A stretch of DNA of 64,000 bases, from positions 67,153,284 through 67,217,283 of the forward strand of contig NC_090698.1 in assembly GCF_040954835.1 (NCBI RefSeq), written 5' to 3'. Of the stretch, positions 25,503-36,865 are shown in pieces; positions within the stretch are counted from its first letter, which is position 1; every line of letters begins with the position of its first letter. Origin of the DNA: Lepisosteus oculatus. Taxonomy: Eukaryota; Chordata; Actinopteri; Semionotiformes; Lepisosteidae. The notes below the pieces were generated by a model, which worked only from the letters and a program-made list of their open reading frames with translations, did not search any database and was not told the origin of the DNA. The translations under genes were made by a program, and so were the position numbers.

Positions 25503-26078
25503 AATAATTATAATAATTGCTTACACTTACATAATGCTTTTCTGGACACTCCACTCAAAGCACTTTACAGGTTAATGGGGACTCCCCTCCACCACCACCA
25601 ATGTGCAGTATCCACCTGGATGATGTGACATTCTCTCACACAGTACACTTACCACACATCAGCTATCAGTGGGGAGGAGAACAGAGTGATGAAGCCAGTT
25701 CATAGATTGGGATTATCTGGAAGCCTTGACTGGTAAAGGCCACTGGGAATTTTGGCCAGGACACTAGGGTTACACCCCTACTTTTTTTGAGAAACACCCT
25801 GAGGTTTTTAATGACCACAGAGAGTCAGGACCTTTGTTTTACGTCTGATCCGAAGGACAGTGCCTTTTTACAGTATAGTGTCCCCGTCACTATACTGGGG
25901 CATTAGGACCCACACAGAAAGCAGGGTGAGTGCCCCCTACAGGCCCCTCTAATTCCTCTTCCAGCAGCAACCTTAGTTTTTCCCAGGAGGTCTCCTATCC
26001 AGGTACTGGCCAGGCTCACACCTGCTGAGCTTCAGTGGGCTGCCAGCTGTGAGTTTAAAGGTTAAATGGCTGCTGGAT
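25503..26078 (-). mobile_element. 5S rRNA-derived SINE, near full length
   Basis: Same organisation as 20618-21163. The 5S-like head is at about 25975-26078 (GGTCTCCTATCCAGGTACTG, then CACACCTGCTGAGCTTCAG). It lies in intron 1 of the occludin paralog. Confidence 0.75.
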
Positions 26079-26584
26079 AACATACAAACTCCACACAAGT
26101 GAAGTTGGAAACAAACCTAAGACACATAAGGTAAGGCAGCAGCACCATGGTGCTCTAGGCAGTCAAGCCTGGAAAGGCTCACCTTTGATTTCAACCCAAA
26201 TGGGGGAGATTCTCTTTCCACACCAGTCCTAAATCAGAACCTGTGGGAAATGGGCATTTAAAGTAGTGTGACAATTCACAAACCACTAGTGTCCGGGCAG
26301 ACAGCAAGGGCCACCCACTGCGATCTTCTGAAAGGAGACACTGGACTTCTGAACACTGGAAGAGTGTGATGTGGGGAGATGTATCGCGTTGCATACAGTT
26401 AAGAATGGACGACACATGCCATTTATGATGGTGATGGCAGTATGCACTGGACCACACAGGGCTGCTGGTGGGGCTGTCATGGTCTTCAATTCAGGATAAT
26501 TACTTTAAATGCTGTTGCATATTTCAGCATCGCCGCTGGCAGGTGATTCTGAAGGTCTTTTGATTTCTTTGTCTTCCGTTGCAG

Positions 26585-26691
26585 AAGTTACAGGACCACA
26601 CCCCTGAGGAAACCCAGACTGCAGCTGCAGGAGGACCAGGCTTGCACCCAGCAATGTCTGCTAAACCTTCCCATCACTCTAGCAGGGCAAT
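26585..26691 (+). CDS. Occludin paralog leader and start exon (residues 1-12 plus two bases)
   Basis: The acceptor CTTCCGTTGCAG ends at 26584. A 69-nt leader precedes ATG 26654 (MSAKPSHHSSRA), and the exon ends AT|GTATGT in phase 2. The leader closely resembles that of ocln at 41885-41952, which supports this exon as real. Confidence 0.85.
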
Positions 26692-29600
26692 GTATGTATG
26701 CCGATGCTTGCTCATCTCTTCTATACCTACAAGTTGGAGACTCCTCTGCTTTGCACAGTGTTGCCTGGTAGAAGACGTGCTTCTAGTTTCCTGTCACTTT
26801 AAAAAAAAAAATTTTAGCCATGCACGGCCTTGTTTCTTCATGTCAGCACAGTATGTAAAAAAGTGTTGCACAGGACAGCAGCAGTCTGTCTCCCCACCAG
26901 AGACCTGTGGGGTATTTTCTTTTTATTTAATGTGATGTACTACTAATACCACAAAACTGAGATTACAAATATTCAACACTTCAAGAACTATTACTAGAAA
27001 AGGACATTTCGGTGTAGGTCTGGAAAGGGTTACCATAGCTGCTTTTGTAGCACAGGTTACTGGAAGATTTTATTCAAACTACATATGGATTTTATCTTTT
27101 TAACCGCAGATTTTTTTTCAACTTAAAACCCACTCTTGTTTGATGTTCTTTGCCACGTCCGAAAATCGTGCCCTGTCTTTTATCTTTTTCCCGTTCCAGT
27201 CCGATGAGCGGCTATTCGCACTCCAGGGGAACCCACAGCCGCCGCGTGATGTCCCAGCCCGCGTATTCCTACTCCTACCCAGACGGCGAGTTCCTGCACT
27301 TCTACAAGTGGAACTCCCCTCCGGGTATCATCAAGATCATGGCCATCATCATCGTCATCCTCTGTGTGGTTGTCTTCGCTTGCGTGGCCTCCACCCTGGT
27401 CTGGGACACGGAGATGGGGCTCACGGGTTTCCCCGGAATGGGGATAGGATCGTACGGAGGCAGTTTCGGCAGTGGGGGCAGTTTCGGCAGTGGGGGCAGT
27501 TACGGCGGTTTCGGGGGCAGTTACGGCTCCGGAGGAGCTTCCGGCTACGGAGACATTGGCGGGAACTACTTGGACCCCAGGGCATCCAAGGGATTCATCA
27601 TTGCAATCGCGGCCATCGGCTTCCTGGCAGCCCTGGTGATCTTCATCTTGGTCATCTCCCGGCAGGAAACCTCCAAATCCAGGAGGTTTTACCTGGCCGT
27701 GATCGTCATCGCCGCCATCTTGTGCTTCCTCATGTTCATCGCCACCATCATCTACCTGGTGGGGGTGAACCCTGCCGCGCAGACCTCTGGTTCCATTTAC
27801 TACAACCAGGTCAAAGCTCTTTGCTCCCAGTATGAGGGCAATAGCGCCCCCGCCTCTGGAATCTTCGTCAGCCAGTATCTCTACCATTTCTGCGTCGTCG
27901 AGCCACAGGAGGTTAGTGACACTCTGCTAGGACCCACTGGTGTGGGCCTGTCTGTGGCCCCAGGCTGGGGAGATGTCCAGTTTGTGTTGCTTTTGTGTAG
28001 AAGTGCATCCTATTATCAGCTTTGAATTTACTTCAAACTAGTTTCCACTGTTTCCACCTAATAGAACGATTGATTGTAGCGATCCAGTCTTTTCAAACAA
28101 TGAAGATAGCGTTATTGAAACGGGGACGAGAGAACTATTGGGAACCGTGATCATACGAAGATATGTTTTGAAGTAGATTTCGTAAACAGCACAGGTAGAG
28201 TTCAAAATAAAGGTTTGCAGCTTTTGGAAAAGCAGAATGTGAAGAAATGAGAGTTCAATTAAAGGTATGCAGGCACCAAACAAATTCATACTATGAGCAA
28301 GCAAATCAGAGATTAGAAAGTGCTGACCCAAATGGATTTACAAGTTTATTAAAAAAAACTAAAGTGGGTCCTTTCTCTGTATAGGAATGGATAGTAAAAT
28401 AAGGAATTTACAGTGTAGTTAAAAAATGCAATTGGAAATGCTACGCGATATAGAAAATAATATTGTAATTGAGGCTAAAATGAATATATTTTTTTCAATA
28501 TTATAACAGCAAAACAAAAATCAAAGGAATATTGCAGTCAGGCGTATACTGAAAAGGGGAATCTTCTGTATTAAATAATATTTTATTAGCAGAGATCAGG
28601 CAGAAATGTTACAATTTCTACAATGACATAAGATATAGAAGTATTCAGAGCCATTTGACATTCTATCAAATGTATTTAATGAAACAAGATATTAAGTGGC
28701 TGTTAACTAAACTCTTCCAAGTAGTCGCCAAAACAGGATTAACACCCACTGACGGAAAAATGGCTAATGTCGTGCGTAACCTTACAAATGGTAACAAAAC
28801 TGAGTCAACTGAATATAGAGCTGTTGCGTGTAAAGATCTGGACATAATAATTTCAACTAAAGTAAAAAAAAATCATCTGTAAGGCAGCAGGAATCTAGGG
28901 ATCGGTAACAAATTTAGTATGTGTTGTTCTTAGTTAACGCGTTTTATGTCCTTTGGCGCTTGAACACGTCAAGAAATACTTAGCCCACTAAGGGGAGAAA
29001 TACACGTAAGTGCAAATATTTAAAGCTTATTTCTGTTTTATTTGCAGGTTATAGCCATCGTGTGTGGCATCCTGGTCGCTATCGCTTTAATCATCCTGCT
29101 GGTTTACGCTGTGAAAACACGAAACTTGCTTAATCGCTATGGAAGAAACAGAGTCTTGTGGGACAATGTCCGAGTCATTGATTATAACGCGCGACTCCGA
29201 GCCGAGGAAAGGGTGAGTAGCTCTAGAAACATGGAAAGCGCCAGTTATTTTGACGTTTGATTTTTTTTACTTAATGACCAAAAGTTCACGCGATTACAAT
29301 GATGAGGTATAAAACAAAAACTCAGATTTGTCATTTTTAAAAATTATTTTCCCGACGGGCTGCGCATGCTTCAGATGTTCTTAAAACATGATTGTCCGTC
29401 GGGTTTCTCGTAGGGTTTTTTTTTTCTCCAGATTGAAATATTTTCCTATATGATTGTGAAGCGTGTGAAAAGGTTTGTTTTCTTCTCGATTTCAGTGATC
29501 TAGAGATACAATACTTACTTAATTCTTCGGGTGCTAGGTACTGGAACACGATGGTGGAAATTGATGACGGTATAAAAAAGGTTTTAAGTTTTCAGGCACA

Positions 29601-32600
29601 GTTCCAGGATTGGAATGGGATCATTTCTAAAATGCTAGGGAAACAGAGATTAATATTTATTACCTGCATGTCATGAAACTGTTATTAATAATGAAGCTCT
29701 ATGGATAAAGCTTTTTTTTAAATTAATTTGAAACTGCATTGTGCTGTTAATAAGTATTAAACTCTATAAGTGGATATAATGTTTTTTCTCACTTTCCTTT
29801 AAACTGCATTACTAAATAGTGTATTCTTTGCGGTAGTTCACAGGTAGTTCGGCTTTAATTAATACAATATCGTTGAGAACTTCTGAAAAGATGAAATCAT
29901 AATGTCAGTAAAATTGAATGTTTTTTTTTTAATATAACACCTTCGATTAAAAAAATAATAATCGGGCTTTCCTGCAGTATAAAGGAGTCGAAGTTGAGTG
30001 TTAAAATTGTTTTCTAGGCAGCTAGGACGAGTCGACATAATGTTTTTGCCATTTGTGGATTAAATGTTTACTAAACTCAGATTATTCAATTTGTTCGGAC
30101 TATTTTTTATTTTATATAAATAAATAATATTTTATTTAAATTAAATAAAATAATATATGTTTTATTTATTTTGTTAATCCCATAAAAGCGTGTTCATTTA
30201 ATATAAACCACTTTTTTATTTTTTACGTTCTTAGTAGTGCTGAAATACAGTAAAGTAGGTAAATAAGTTTCCTTATTTTCCTGATTGATGGGTAATTTAC
30301 ACAGTCTTATCTGTGGACTTACTGTAAAAACATAAAATTACCCTTTTCCGTCAAGAACGTGTAGGCGTGTCATTTAAGGGAGTTTCACTTGCACTGTAAA
30401 ATACTTCCAGACATGGGCAGATGGTCTTTTCCTACAAACCAGGCGAAGGTAGACAATTGCCCAGATTATTGGTATAATTATATTTTAATTTTTTGCTTTA
30501 TTTCTAAGTAATTCATTAAATACATTTAAAAAATTGCCACATAGCAAATCATTTCAAAATATCAAGATCCATCCATGTCCTCGCTTAAAGCCTTACCTCC
30601 TGATAAAAAGAAGTAACAACCTAAAGAAATTAGCTGCATGTATATGTTTTATGATCACATATTGTGAGTTTTATAACTGGTTGTAAATGTTACGATTACG
30701 CAAACTCACCTTTTCTTTAATGGTAAAGAAATTTGAGACTTCTTAAAATAAAACACTGAAGGTAATAATAAATTCAAGACATTGTAAGAATATTTAAGGT
30801 TATCAAAGGTGACCTCCTTAAATTATTTGTAGCCTAATATCGTGGTAATATGAGTGGATGTTACTAAAATTATGATGAAATCTTTACATGTTTTGTAAGA
30901 ATTTATTTGTGCATAAACACAATGCTTTCCTGCTTTGTAATTTGTTATATATTAGCAGACATTTTGATCCTTAAAATTGTTCTTAAAATTGAAATAATCA
31001 TTTAATGAAAAGTTTTGTGTCCTGTTAAATTGTTTGCATTTGTAGTAAATGGATCTTCATTACAACATTCACATAACTTTGCTTTTTCAGAGCCTTTTAA
31101 TCAGTAGTCTGTGTGTCACTCTCATAATCTGAAAGTCATGAACTCAATCCACAGACAGAGCACTTTGCTTTGTAGAGGATTCAATTCAGTTTATTTTTAT
31201 ATAGTGCCTTTCACAACAAGGTTGCCCCAAAGCGCTTAAAAAGGCAAGTGACCATACATGTCACTAGAATAGAAGATTACCTCTATGCATGATTCTAGGG
31301 GGACAGTGTTCATAGTTTTAGAAAAGGTGATTCTTAATTAACTTGTTAGAATTTCACAAAATGGAAACTAAAGGAGAGGTCATTTGAAATAACTGAAAAC
31401 AGGTGGCAATTTCGTGTACAAATGGCTGTGGGAGTCTGGAACAATCTAATCAGCCACGTTAGTAAAGATGTTTAGATCAACCACCTACTAACAACAAAAC
31501 ATGCTAGATGTCCAGAATAGCTTCTGATTGTCTGTAATGATTAATTTAATGTTAACACATAAATATTTAGCATTCTCTTTAATCTCCATAAAAAAGATCA
31601 AAAGCCAGTGTTTTCATTCTTGTATCGAAAAATGTAGTTATGAATTCTATAATCATCTTTGTTTTCATGGTAGTCTTTACAAACCCTGAATGTGATAGTT
31701 AACCTTCAGTTTCTTGAATAACTGTATACAGTATTTTAACCCTTTCATTCCTTCATTTCTCATCATAAAATACTGTTTAACTTTATAAACATCTTTGATA
31801 AACATTTGCTCATCACATTTCTTTCTAAAGACATGCTAAGAGCTGTGCTATGCTATCTGCAGTAAAATCTAAGAAAATGCCCAAATCATTTTTGGAATAA
31901 ATTGGTGTTTAGGTTTTCTTTTTCCAATAGTATTTTATAGAGGATCATAAAATAACCTTTTTCTCAGAATGCTACAATTTATGTACTAGTTTAAGAAATG
32001 TTTCCTCTTTTAAGGTGAAATTGAAATTACATGGAGAATAAAAGAACATAAGAAGCAAAAACTATGTAATCTTTTAATTTGGAAATTTGAGAATAATCCT
32101 GTAGCCAATTAAGTTTACGTATGATGTGGCCTATGAGGGTGGATTTTGCTCTAGGGAGGCAACTGGAAAAGTAGTATAACTGGTTTACTAAACTGTATCG
32201 AAACATTATAAATTGTTTGTTATCGTACAGTACATCCAAAAACTCAGCATGCTTACACAGTAGAGGCTCATACGGGGAGCTGAGGCAGCATGCATTGGCT
32301 GAACAGTGATACGTAAAGGTTATGAAACTCCTAAACAGAAAGAGGAAAACCAGTGTTTGGGCTGTTGAGCCTTCTTCAGAAAATAGAGCACAGGTGAGAG
32401 AGGGCACACAGGTGAGAAAGATGTCCAAACGGATGCAGATTTGGGGGAGAGGTGTAAAGGGCGGAAATCTTTAAAATAATGAAGGGAATTTACAAGAAAA
32501 TTAGTTTATCAGAATCAGACATCACCGAGGTCAGGGGGAAGGTGTGGTCCAAGTTTCAGGATAATCTTGGTTTCTGATGTTTTTCCGGAGTGAGAATCCC

Positions 32601-33164
32601 GAAAATCTCTGTACAAGGACACAGGCAAAAAGGTCAGAGAGGTCATGGTCAGCAGAGGTGAAATGGCAATTCACTAACTCACTAAACCAAATAGCTGTTG
32701 TCTTAGAGAGATCTTTGAACATGACCGTTCTAACTGTTTCAGTTGTATAGTACGCCTAGATGTGAACGTTAAACATATGTTTCACATTATAACCCAATGG
32801 ATTTGGTAATTTAGAAAGTGTTTTTTTGTTACACAACAACAATTTGCAGGCAATCTTTACAACCTTTTTAAAGTAGTAGGCAAAAAAAAGCGTATTAGAG
32901 GTGGAAACCTGACTAGGTGTGGTTTGTATTTAATTACGGCAAAGCGTGCTGGGATTAGAATGTACTTTCATGTAGCAGTGGCGTTCGTAGAATTTTCACT
33001 TGCCGATTAAAGTTTTCTTCTTCATATTTTTGCAGAGCTCTGCATTTTCTAAGAAGACCAAAAAAGAAGAGAACGACACGAAGAACAAGCTGTCTAACAT
33101 GAGGCAGAAGATCCAGGACTTTATGAGAAAGAAAAACAGGGATAATGACAATGATGAGATTTAA
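26654..33164 (+). CDS. Occludin paralog with truncated cytoplasmic tail, complete, four coding exons
   Basis: Occludin-family tetraspan protein, expected at tight junctions. Coding exons: 26654-26691, 27200-27911, 29048-29212, 33036-33164; the phases join exactly and give 347 aa (full-length occludin is about 510-520). Four membrane segments lie near residues 55-80, 144-166, 176-200 and 251-274. The first extracellular loop is Gly/Ser/Tyr-rich (84-143), and the second keeps the paired cysteines (C221, C244). The tail after TM4 has only about 70 residues. The exon after TM4 splices in frame to a last exon whose SSAFSKK start and KNKLSNMRQKIQDF core resemble the last helix of the occludin ELL coiled coil. 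The linker, basic stretch, Tyr/Thr phospho-cluster and most of the coiled coil are absent. I found no equivalent of ocln coding exons 4-7 in the 3.8-kb last intron. No internal stop is present, so it looks functional. Confidence 0.88.
27200..27911 (+). CDS. Occludin paralog main membrane exon (residues 13-250)
   Basis: The acceptor TTTTTCCCGTTCCAG ends at 27199. The frame reads PMSGYSHSRG, then [22 protein letters not shown]1-TM3, and ends CCACAGGAG|GTTAGT in phase 0. It carries the occludin signatures [20 protein letters not shown] and [16 protein letters not shown]. Confidence 0.93.
27461..27532 (+). repeat. Coding minisatellite in extracellular loop 1 of the occludin paralog
   Basis: An 18-nt unit (CAGTTTCGGCAGTGGGGG) occurs twice exactly at 27461-27496 and is followed by degenerate copies. 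It encodes repeated GSFGSG/GSYGG units in the Gly-rich loop and keeps frame. Confidence 0.85.
29048..29212 (+). CDS. Occludin paralog TM4 exon (residues 251-305)
   Basis: Acceptor TTTGCAG at 29047. The exon encodes VIAIVCGILVAIALIILLVY, then AVKTRNLLNRYGRNRVLWDN as in occludin. It ends GAAAGG|GTGAGT in phase 0. Without splicing the frame stops 15 codons later. Confidence 0.9.
31172..31255 (-). mobile_element. LINE-tail-like fragment
   Basis: TTCAGTTTATTTTTATATAG, then GCCTTTCACAACAAGG and GCCCCAAAGCGCTT, is the inverted form of common L2-type tails. Confidence 0.45.
31330..31520 (+). repeat. Unclassified interspersed repeat
   Basis: GGCTGTGGGAGTCTGGAACA, then CAACCACCTACTAACAACAAAAC. An inverted relative lies at 47015-47285. 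Confidence 0.5.
32285..32379 (-). mobile_element. Penelope-like element end, degenerate
   Basis: On the minus strand it starts CTGAAGA, then GGCTCAACAGCC and CAAAC (core 32355-32379; the G of GAAAC is changed), followed by a diverged body. Confidence 0.5.
33036..33164 (+). CDS. Occludin paralog last coding exon (residues 306-347 and stop)
   Basis: Acceptor CATATTTTTGCAG at 33035, phase 0, reading SSAFSKKTKKEEND, then KNKLSNMRQKIQDFMRKK and stop TAA at 33162-33164. It aligns with the ocln last exon ([25 protein letters not shown]). Confidence 0.85.
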   Translation, partial: SSAFSKKTKKEENDTKNKLSNMRQKIQDFMRKKNRDNDNDEI

Positions 33165-33690
33165 GTAATGGCAGCATGACGTTCTCCAGTGAAGGAAGCT
33201 GAATGAATGTGTCTTAGTGCCACCTTTTGACCTTTTGTGTTTAACATTCTATAATTAGGATTCTGAGGTTTAATGTTAAGCTTTGCCATTAAAATACGTT
33301 ATTGAATTTTTATAGTTATGCAAGCAGCAAATCATTTTATGAAATCCTTTACAATACTTTTCTTTATATATTGTTGTAGCACTGGTTTCTTAAATTCAGG
33401 CTACTAACAAACCTCATTTTTATACTTTAAATTTATACTTTAAAATGTTGTATTTGTAGTATTTTATTTTTTTTCTCTTTGCTCTGTTCATGGTGTGGCA
33501 GAGCTGGGTGACTGCTCACTGCAGTCTTGTTCTTCAAGTTTTGTCCTGTTCTGTTGGAAGTGAGGCATTAATCTTTGGAAGAGTTTTAAATGCTGCTAAA
33601 ATGTTTTTATTCACAACAGTGAAGGGTTACACATAACCAAGTCCAAGTCAATAAACACAACAAAAAAAAACACATAAAACTAACACCGTC
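33165..33690 (+). other. 3' UTR of the occludin paralog
   Basis: AT-rich sequence follows the stop. AATAAA at 33650-33655 lies just before an A-rich run and is the best polyadenylation signal. Confidence 0.5.
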
Positions 33691-33826
33691 CTCTTTCTTT
33701 GGAGTCCTAGCAACACTTTACAAGACACCTGTCTAAGGCAGGGGTCCCCAGTCCTGTTACAGGAGGGCCTGTGTGTCTCCAGGTTCTCTAGGCCTCTTGA
33801 AAGTACCGTTAGCTGACGAGCGCAGA

Positions 33827-33912
33827 TTTAAGAAGGTTCCACAGCAGAAACGTTGTGTTTCTTTTCTTTATCTTTCAGCATGGAGTGAACCTTTACCTGT
33901 TTCTTTGAAATG
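33827..33912 (+). mobile_element. Penelope-like element end, degenerate core
   Basis: TTAAGAAGGTTCCACAGCAG followed by AAACGTTGTG, then CAGCATGGAGTGAACC: the shared body with an eroded core. Confidence 0.5.
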
Positions 33913-34023
33913 GCCTGAAAGAAAACTTGTGTATGTTTTATGAACCAGGCAACCCATTGGTTCAGTTATGAATTCAGTCAAGCAAACGGCTCAGCTGCAA
34001 TGAATACCAGCAGGTGTTGGCGT

Positions 34024-34487
34024 TGTCACGATATTAGTTCCCCCTCCTTAAGGGTGCTCCAGCCCTTTCACTAAAGACTCTATTCTATGCACCTGCTCCC
34101 TATTCCCAGCCCACCTTAAAAGCCAGGCGCTGACGCTCTTCCGGGCTCTGCATCTGATTTCCATATCGTGCGAGTCCGGGACCTGGAAGCGCCTGGTCCC
34201 GTTAAGGTTTTAACCTCCGTTCCCATTCCGGTTCCGACCCGGCCTTCATGGTTTTTAACTTGTTCTGATGGATCTTCTGGTTTTGGACTTTCTCGTGTGT
34301 TTTGGATATTCCCTAAGGACTACTCTCTCGGATTGTTCGCCTCGGCCACACTCCCCTGTGCACCAGCGCACCGTGGACACGCCCCCCTGTCTTCTGCCCC
34401 GTATTCCTGCATGACGTTTCCCTAGTGTTTCCCCACTCCGTCGGATTGTGTCATCTGCATAGGGTCCGGAAAGAACTGTTCGTTACA
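34024..34487. mobile_element. Solo LTR with 5-bp target duplication
   Basis: It begins TGTCACGAT and ends CGTTACA, flanked on both sides by GGCGT (34019-34023 and 34488-34492). The length is 464 bp, with no internal coding region. The TG..CA ends and 5-bp duplication fit Ty3/gypsy-like or retroviral-type LTRs; I cannot assign the family. A TTAAAAG box at about 34116 could be the LTR's TATA element. Confidence 0.75.
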
Positions 34488-35399
34488 GGCGTCCCCAGAA
34501 CCAGGACTGGAAATCCCTGAATCGAACCAGCCCTGGTGGACCCGAAGAGCTACACAATTACAGAGAACTCAGATCACCCCACCCTTGGTCCTACTGGTGT
34601 TGTGTAGTTCAGGGCCTCATGAGCCACAGTCTCCACTGATGTTCACTCTACCAAAGCTCTTAATTAGTTAGTTGAATCAAGCATTGATTTAATATCTACT
34701 AAAACAAACGGTTTCCACGTTTCTATTCACTGGTGAGTGTGTGAGCTCCCTCTGAAACACAGAGCTGTGTCTTACAACAAGTGAGGATCGCTGATGTAGC
34801 AGAAGACTGGCATTCAACAGACTGCCTACCATTACAGTACTGAGAGCAAATTTCAAAGCATTTGCTTGGCGGTGTTCTTGCTTTGCCCGTGTTGCTGAAA
34901 GTCCTTTTTTCGGTTCTGCTTAAATAGATGCTTTCTGTGTTGTTTTTGTGGTAGCCTACTGTTATTGAAACATAATCGCACCTTGGCATTGCAAGAAATG
35001 TTCAACAGCAGCCACTCCTGTCTTGTTGTGTTTTGTAAACTAACTTGTAAATAAACTTCTACATTTTGACTACAAACAGTGTGTGGTAGATATAGTAGAA
35101 TATCGATAAATACTTCTGTAGAGATGTTTTCATACTGGACTTGCCTTATATTTGTTTCACTAAAAACATATTTTTCAGGGGTTTTTGGTTTACTTTACCT
35201 AAAGTTCAGCTCAGTCTGATTTTTGAATACCACAGAAAGATTCCCCACAGTCACTTAAGAAATGTTTGCCTTAAACGTGAAGTACTATATAGAAATGATC
35301 AGCATAGTCTTTTCCCCACATATATTTAATGCCTCCCTAGCTTTTTGTCAAATAAAGAGTCTTGGCAAAGATTTTAAAGAAATGTGGATTGGTTGCTAA

Positions 35400-36865
35400 G
35401 CAGGAAGTACCTCTTTACACAAAGCTACTCAAATCTACATCCATACCAAACCTGACACTGACCTGGCTGTCTCTTTTCTGTCTAATCGCATCTCCGCCAT
35501 CAAAAACATGGATGTCTCAAAATGTCCTTCGTCAAACTGTGACAAGACTGATGTCATGCTTATTGGCGCCCCCATCAGCTTTGTAAAGCCAAGGCTGTAC
35601 TTGAACGTCAGTCTAAATGGAAAAATTTGGGGGTGATATTTGATTCAGGCTAGACATCCGACCCACACGTGCAACATATCAAAAACATTTTCTTTCACCT
35701 CAAACATATCGCTAGACTATGTCCTATGTTATTGCTACCTGTGGCTGAAAAGCTGATCAACACATTTGTCTTCTCCCGGATCGACTACTGTAATGCTCTA
35801 CGCGCTGGGGTTTCTAAATCCACACTGAACAAAAAACTCCAGTGTGTCCAAAGATTTGGCAGCCAGAATCCTGACCAGGTCTAGTGCAAGTGATCCCATT
35901 ACTCCAATCCTGGAGTTCTTGCACTGGCTTCCTGTCAAGTTTCATGTCGACTTCAAAATCCCCATGCTCACCTATAAGGTGTCAAATCCCACACTTCTCC
36001 TCGCAAACGCCATGGCATTCCCAAACCCACTGTTTCACACACTCATTCCCACGGAAACCACCACATTCACACATGCATCCGATTCCACAGACTTTCACTC
36101 CTGAACCAATTATCCAACCACATCTCTCTCCCTTCAGTATTCAAGCTTCCCTCAGTTACCAACCCACGCACACGATGGAGAAGCTTCCCTTAGAGTTCTC
36201 TACTGATTTTCACAGTTCCTGGACTAAACTCTTCCCTTATCAACTTCACTACTTGGATACTGCTTCTCGGATTTCTTGCCCTCGTTTGGATTACCCTGGT
36301 AACCTGACTCATTGCTACTTCTCCCGACCTAGCCTCAGGAATCCATGCCTCGGATTAAGTTCTAGTGCTACTCTGCATTCCGCAGAGTTCACGGCATCGC
36401 ATGGGATCCTCCTACTCAACCTATCAGTTCCTGACATAAGGCTTGGCATGGCTTGGCACCTCAGTACCTGTGTGAGCTACTATAGCCCTACTCCTCACCT
36501 CACAACCTTCGCTCTTCTAATTGTGGTCTCCTACCTGTCCCCCAAGCCCATCTACACTCTGAGTGACAGGGTCTTCTCCTGTTATGCCCCAAAGCTCTGG
36601 AACTCTTTCCCCAGGAATATCAGAGAGTCACCTTCTCTAAACTCCTCAAAACCCTTCTTTTTTGGAAGAGCCTTTACTTAACTGGTTCTGTTCTTCACCC
36701 CTCTGCTCCTGCTGTACTCAGTACCTCCATCTACTGTCTCCTCTCATTGTGTATTCTCAGTGTGTACTGTATATGTTATATTTTTTCATTTTTGTTTTTA
36801 TTGTTCTATAAAGTGCTTTGAGAACCCACTTTTAAAGGCGCTATATACAATAAAGCCACATGTCG
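35400..36865 (+). mobile_element. L2-like LINE 3' portion, interrupted by a solo LTR
   Basis: Frames give ITF-type RT C-terminal phrases such as FVFSRIDYCNALRAGVSKS, ILEFLHWLPVK and, beyond the insertion, DRVFSCYAPKLWNSFPRNIR. The tail AAAGTGCTTTGAGAACCCAC and GGCGCTATATACAATAAAG follows. Frameshifts and a stop make it inactive. Confidence 0.7.
35980..36436. mobile_element. Solo LTR nested in the LINE, 5-bp target duplication
   Basis: The element begins TGTCAAATCCC and ends GTTCCTGACA, flanked by TAAGG (35975-35979 and 36437-36441). Removing it restores a continuous LINE frame at LTYK followed by the usual downstream phrase. Length 457 bp. Confidence 0.75.

Larger units (their letters stand above)
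29213..33035 (+). other. Last intron of the occludin paralog
   Basis: A 3.8-kb very AT-rich intron. It contains a LINE-tail-like fragment (31172-31255), an unclassified repeat (31330-31520) and a Penelope-like end (about 32285-32379). No occludin exon 4-7 equivalents are visible, although this is where they would be expected. Confidence 0.6.

Noticed and set aside
28655-28882. Small open frame in the intron of the occludin paralog
   Set aside because: No splice sites in phase and no similarity to occludin or any family I recognise.
35884-36681. 265-residue plus-strand frame that might be a gene
   Set aside because: It runs across a LINE remnant and a nested solo LTR; the target duplication and LINE phrases explain it.
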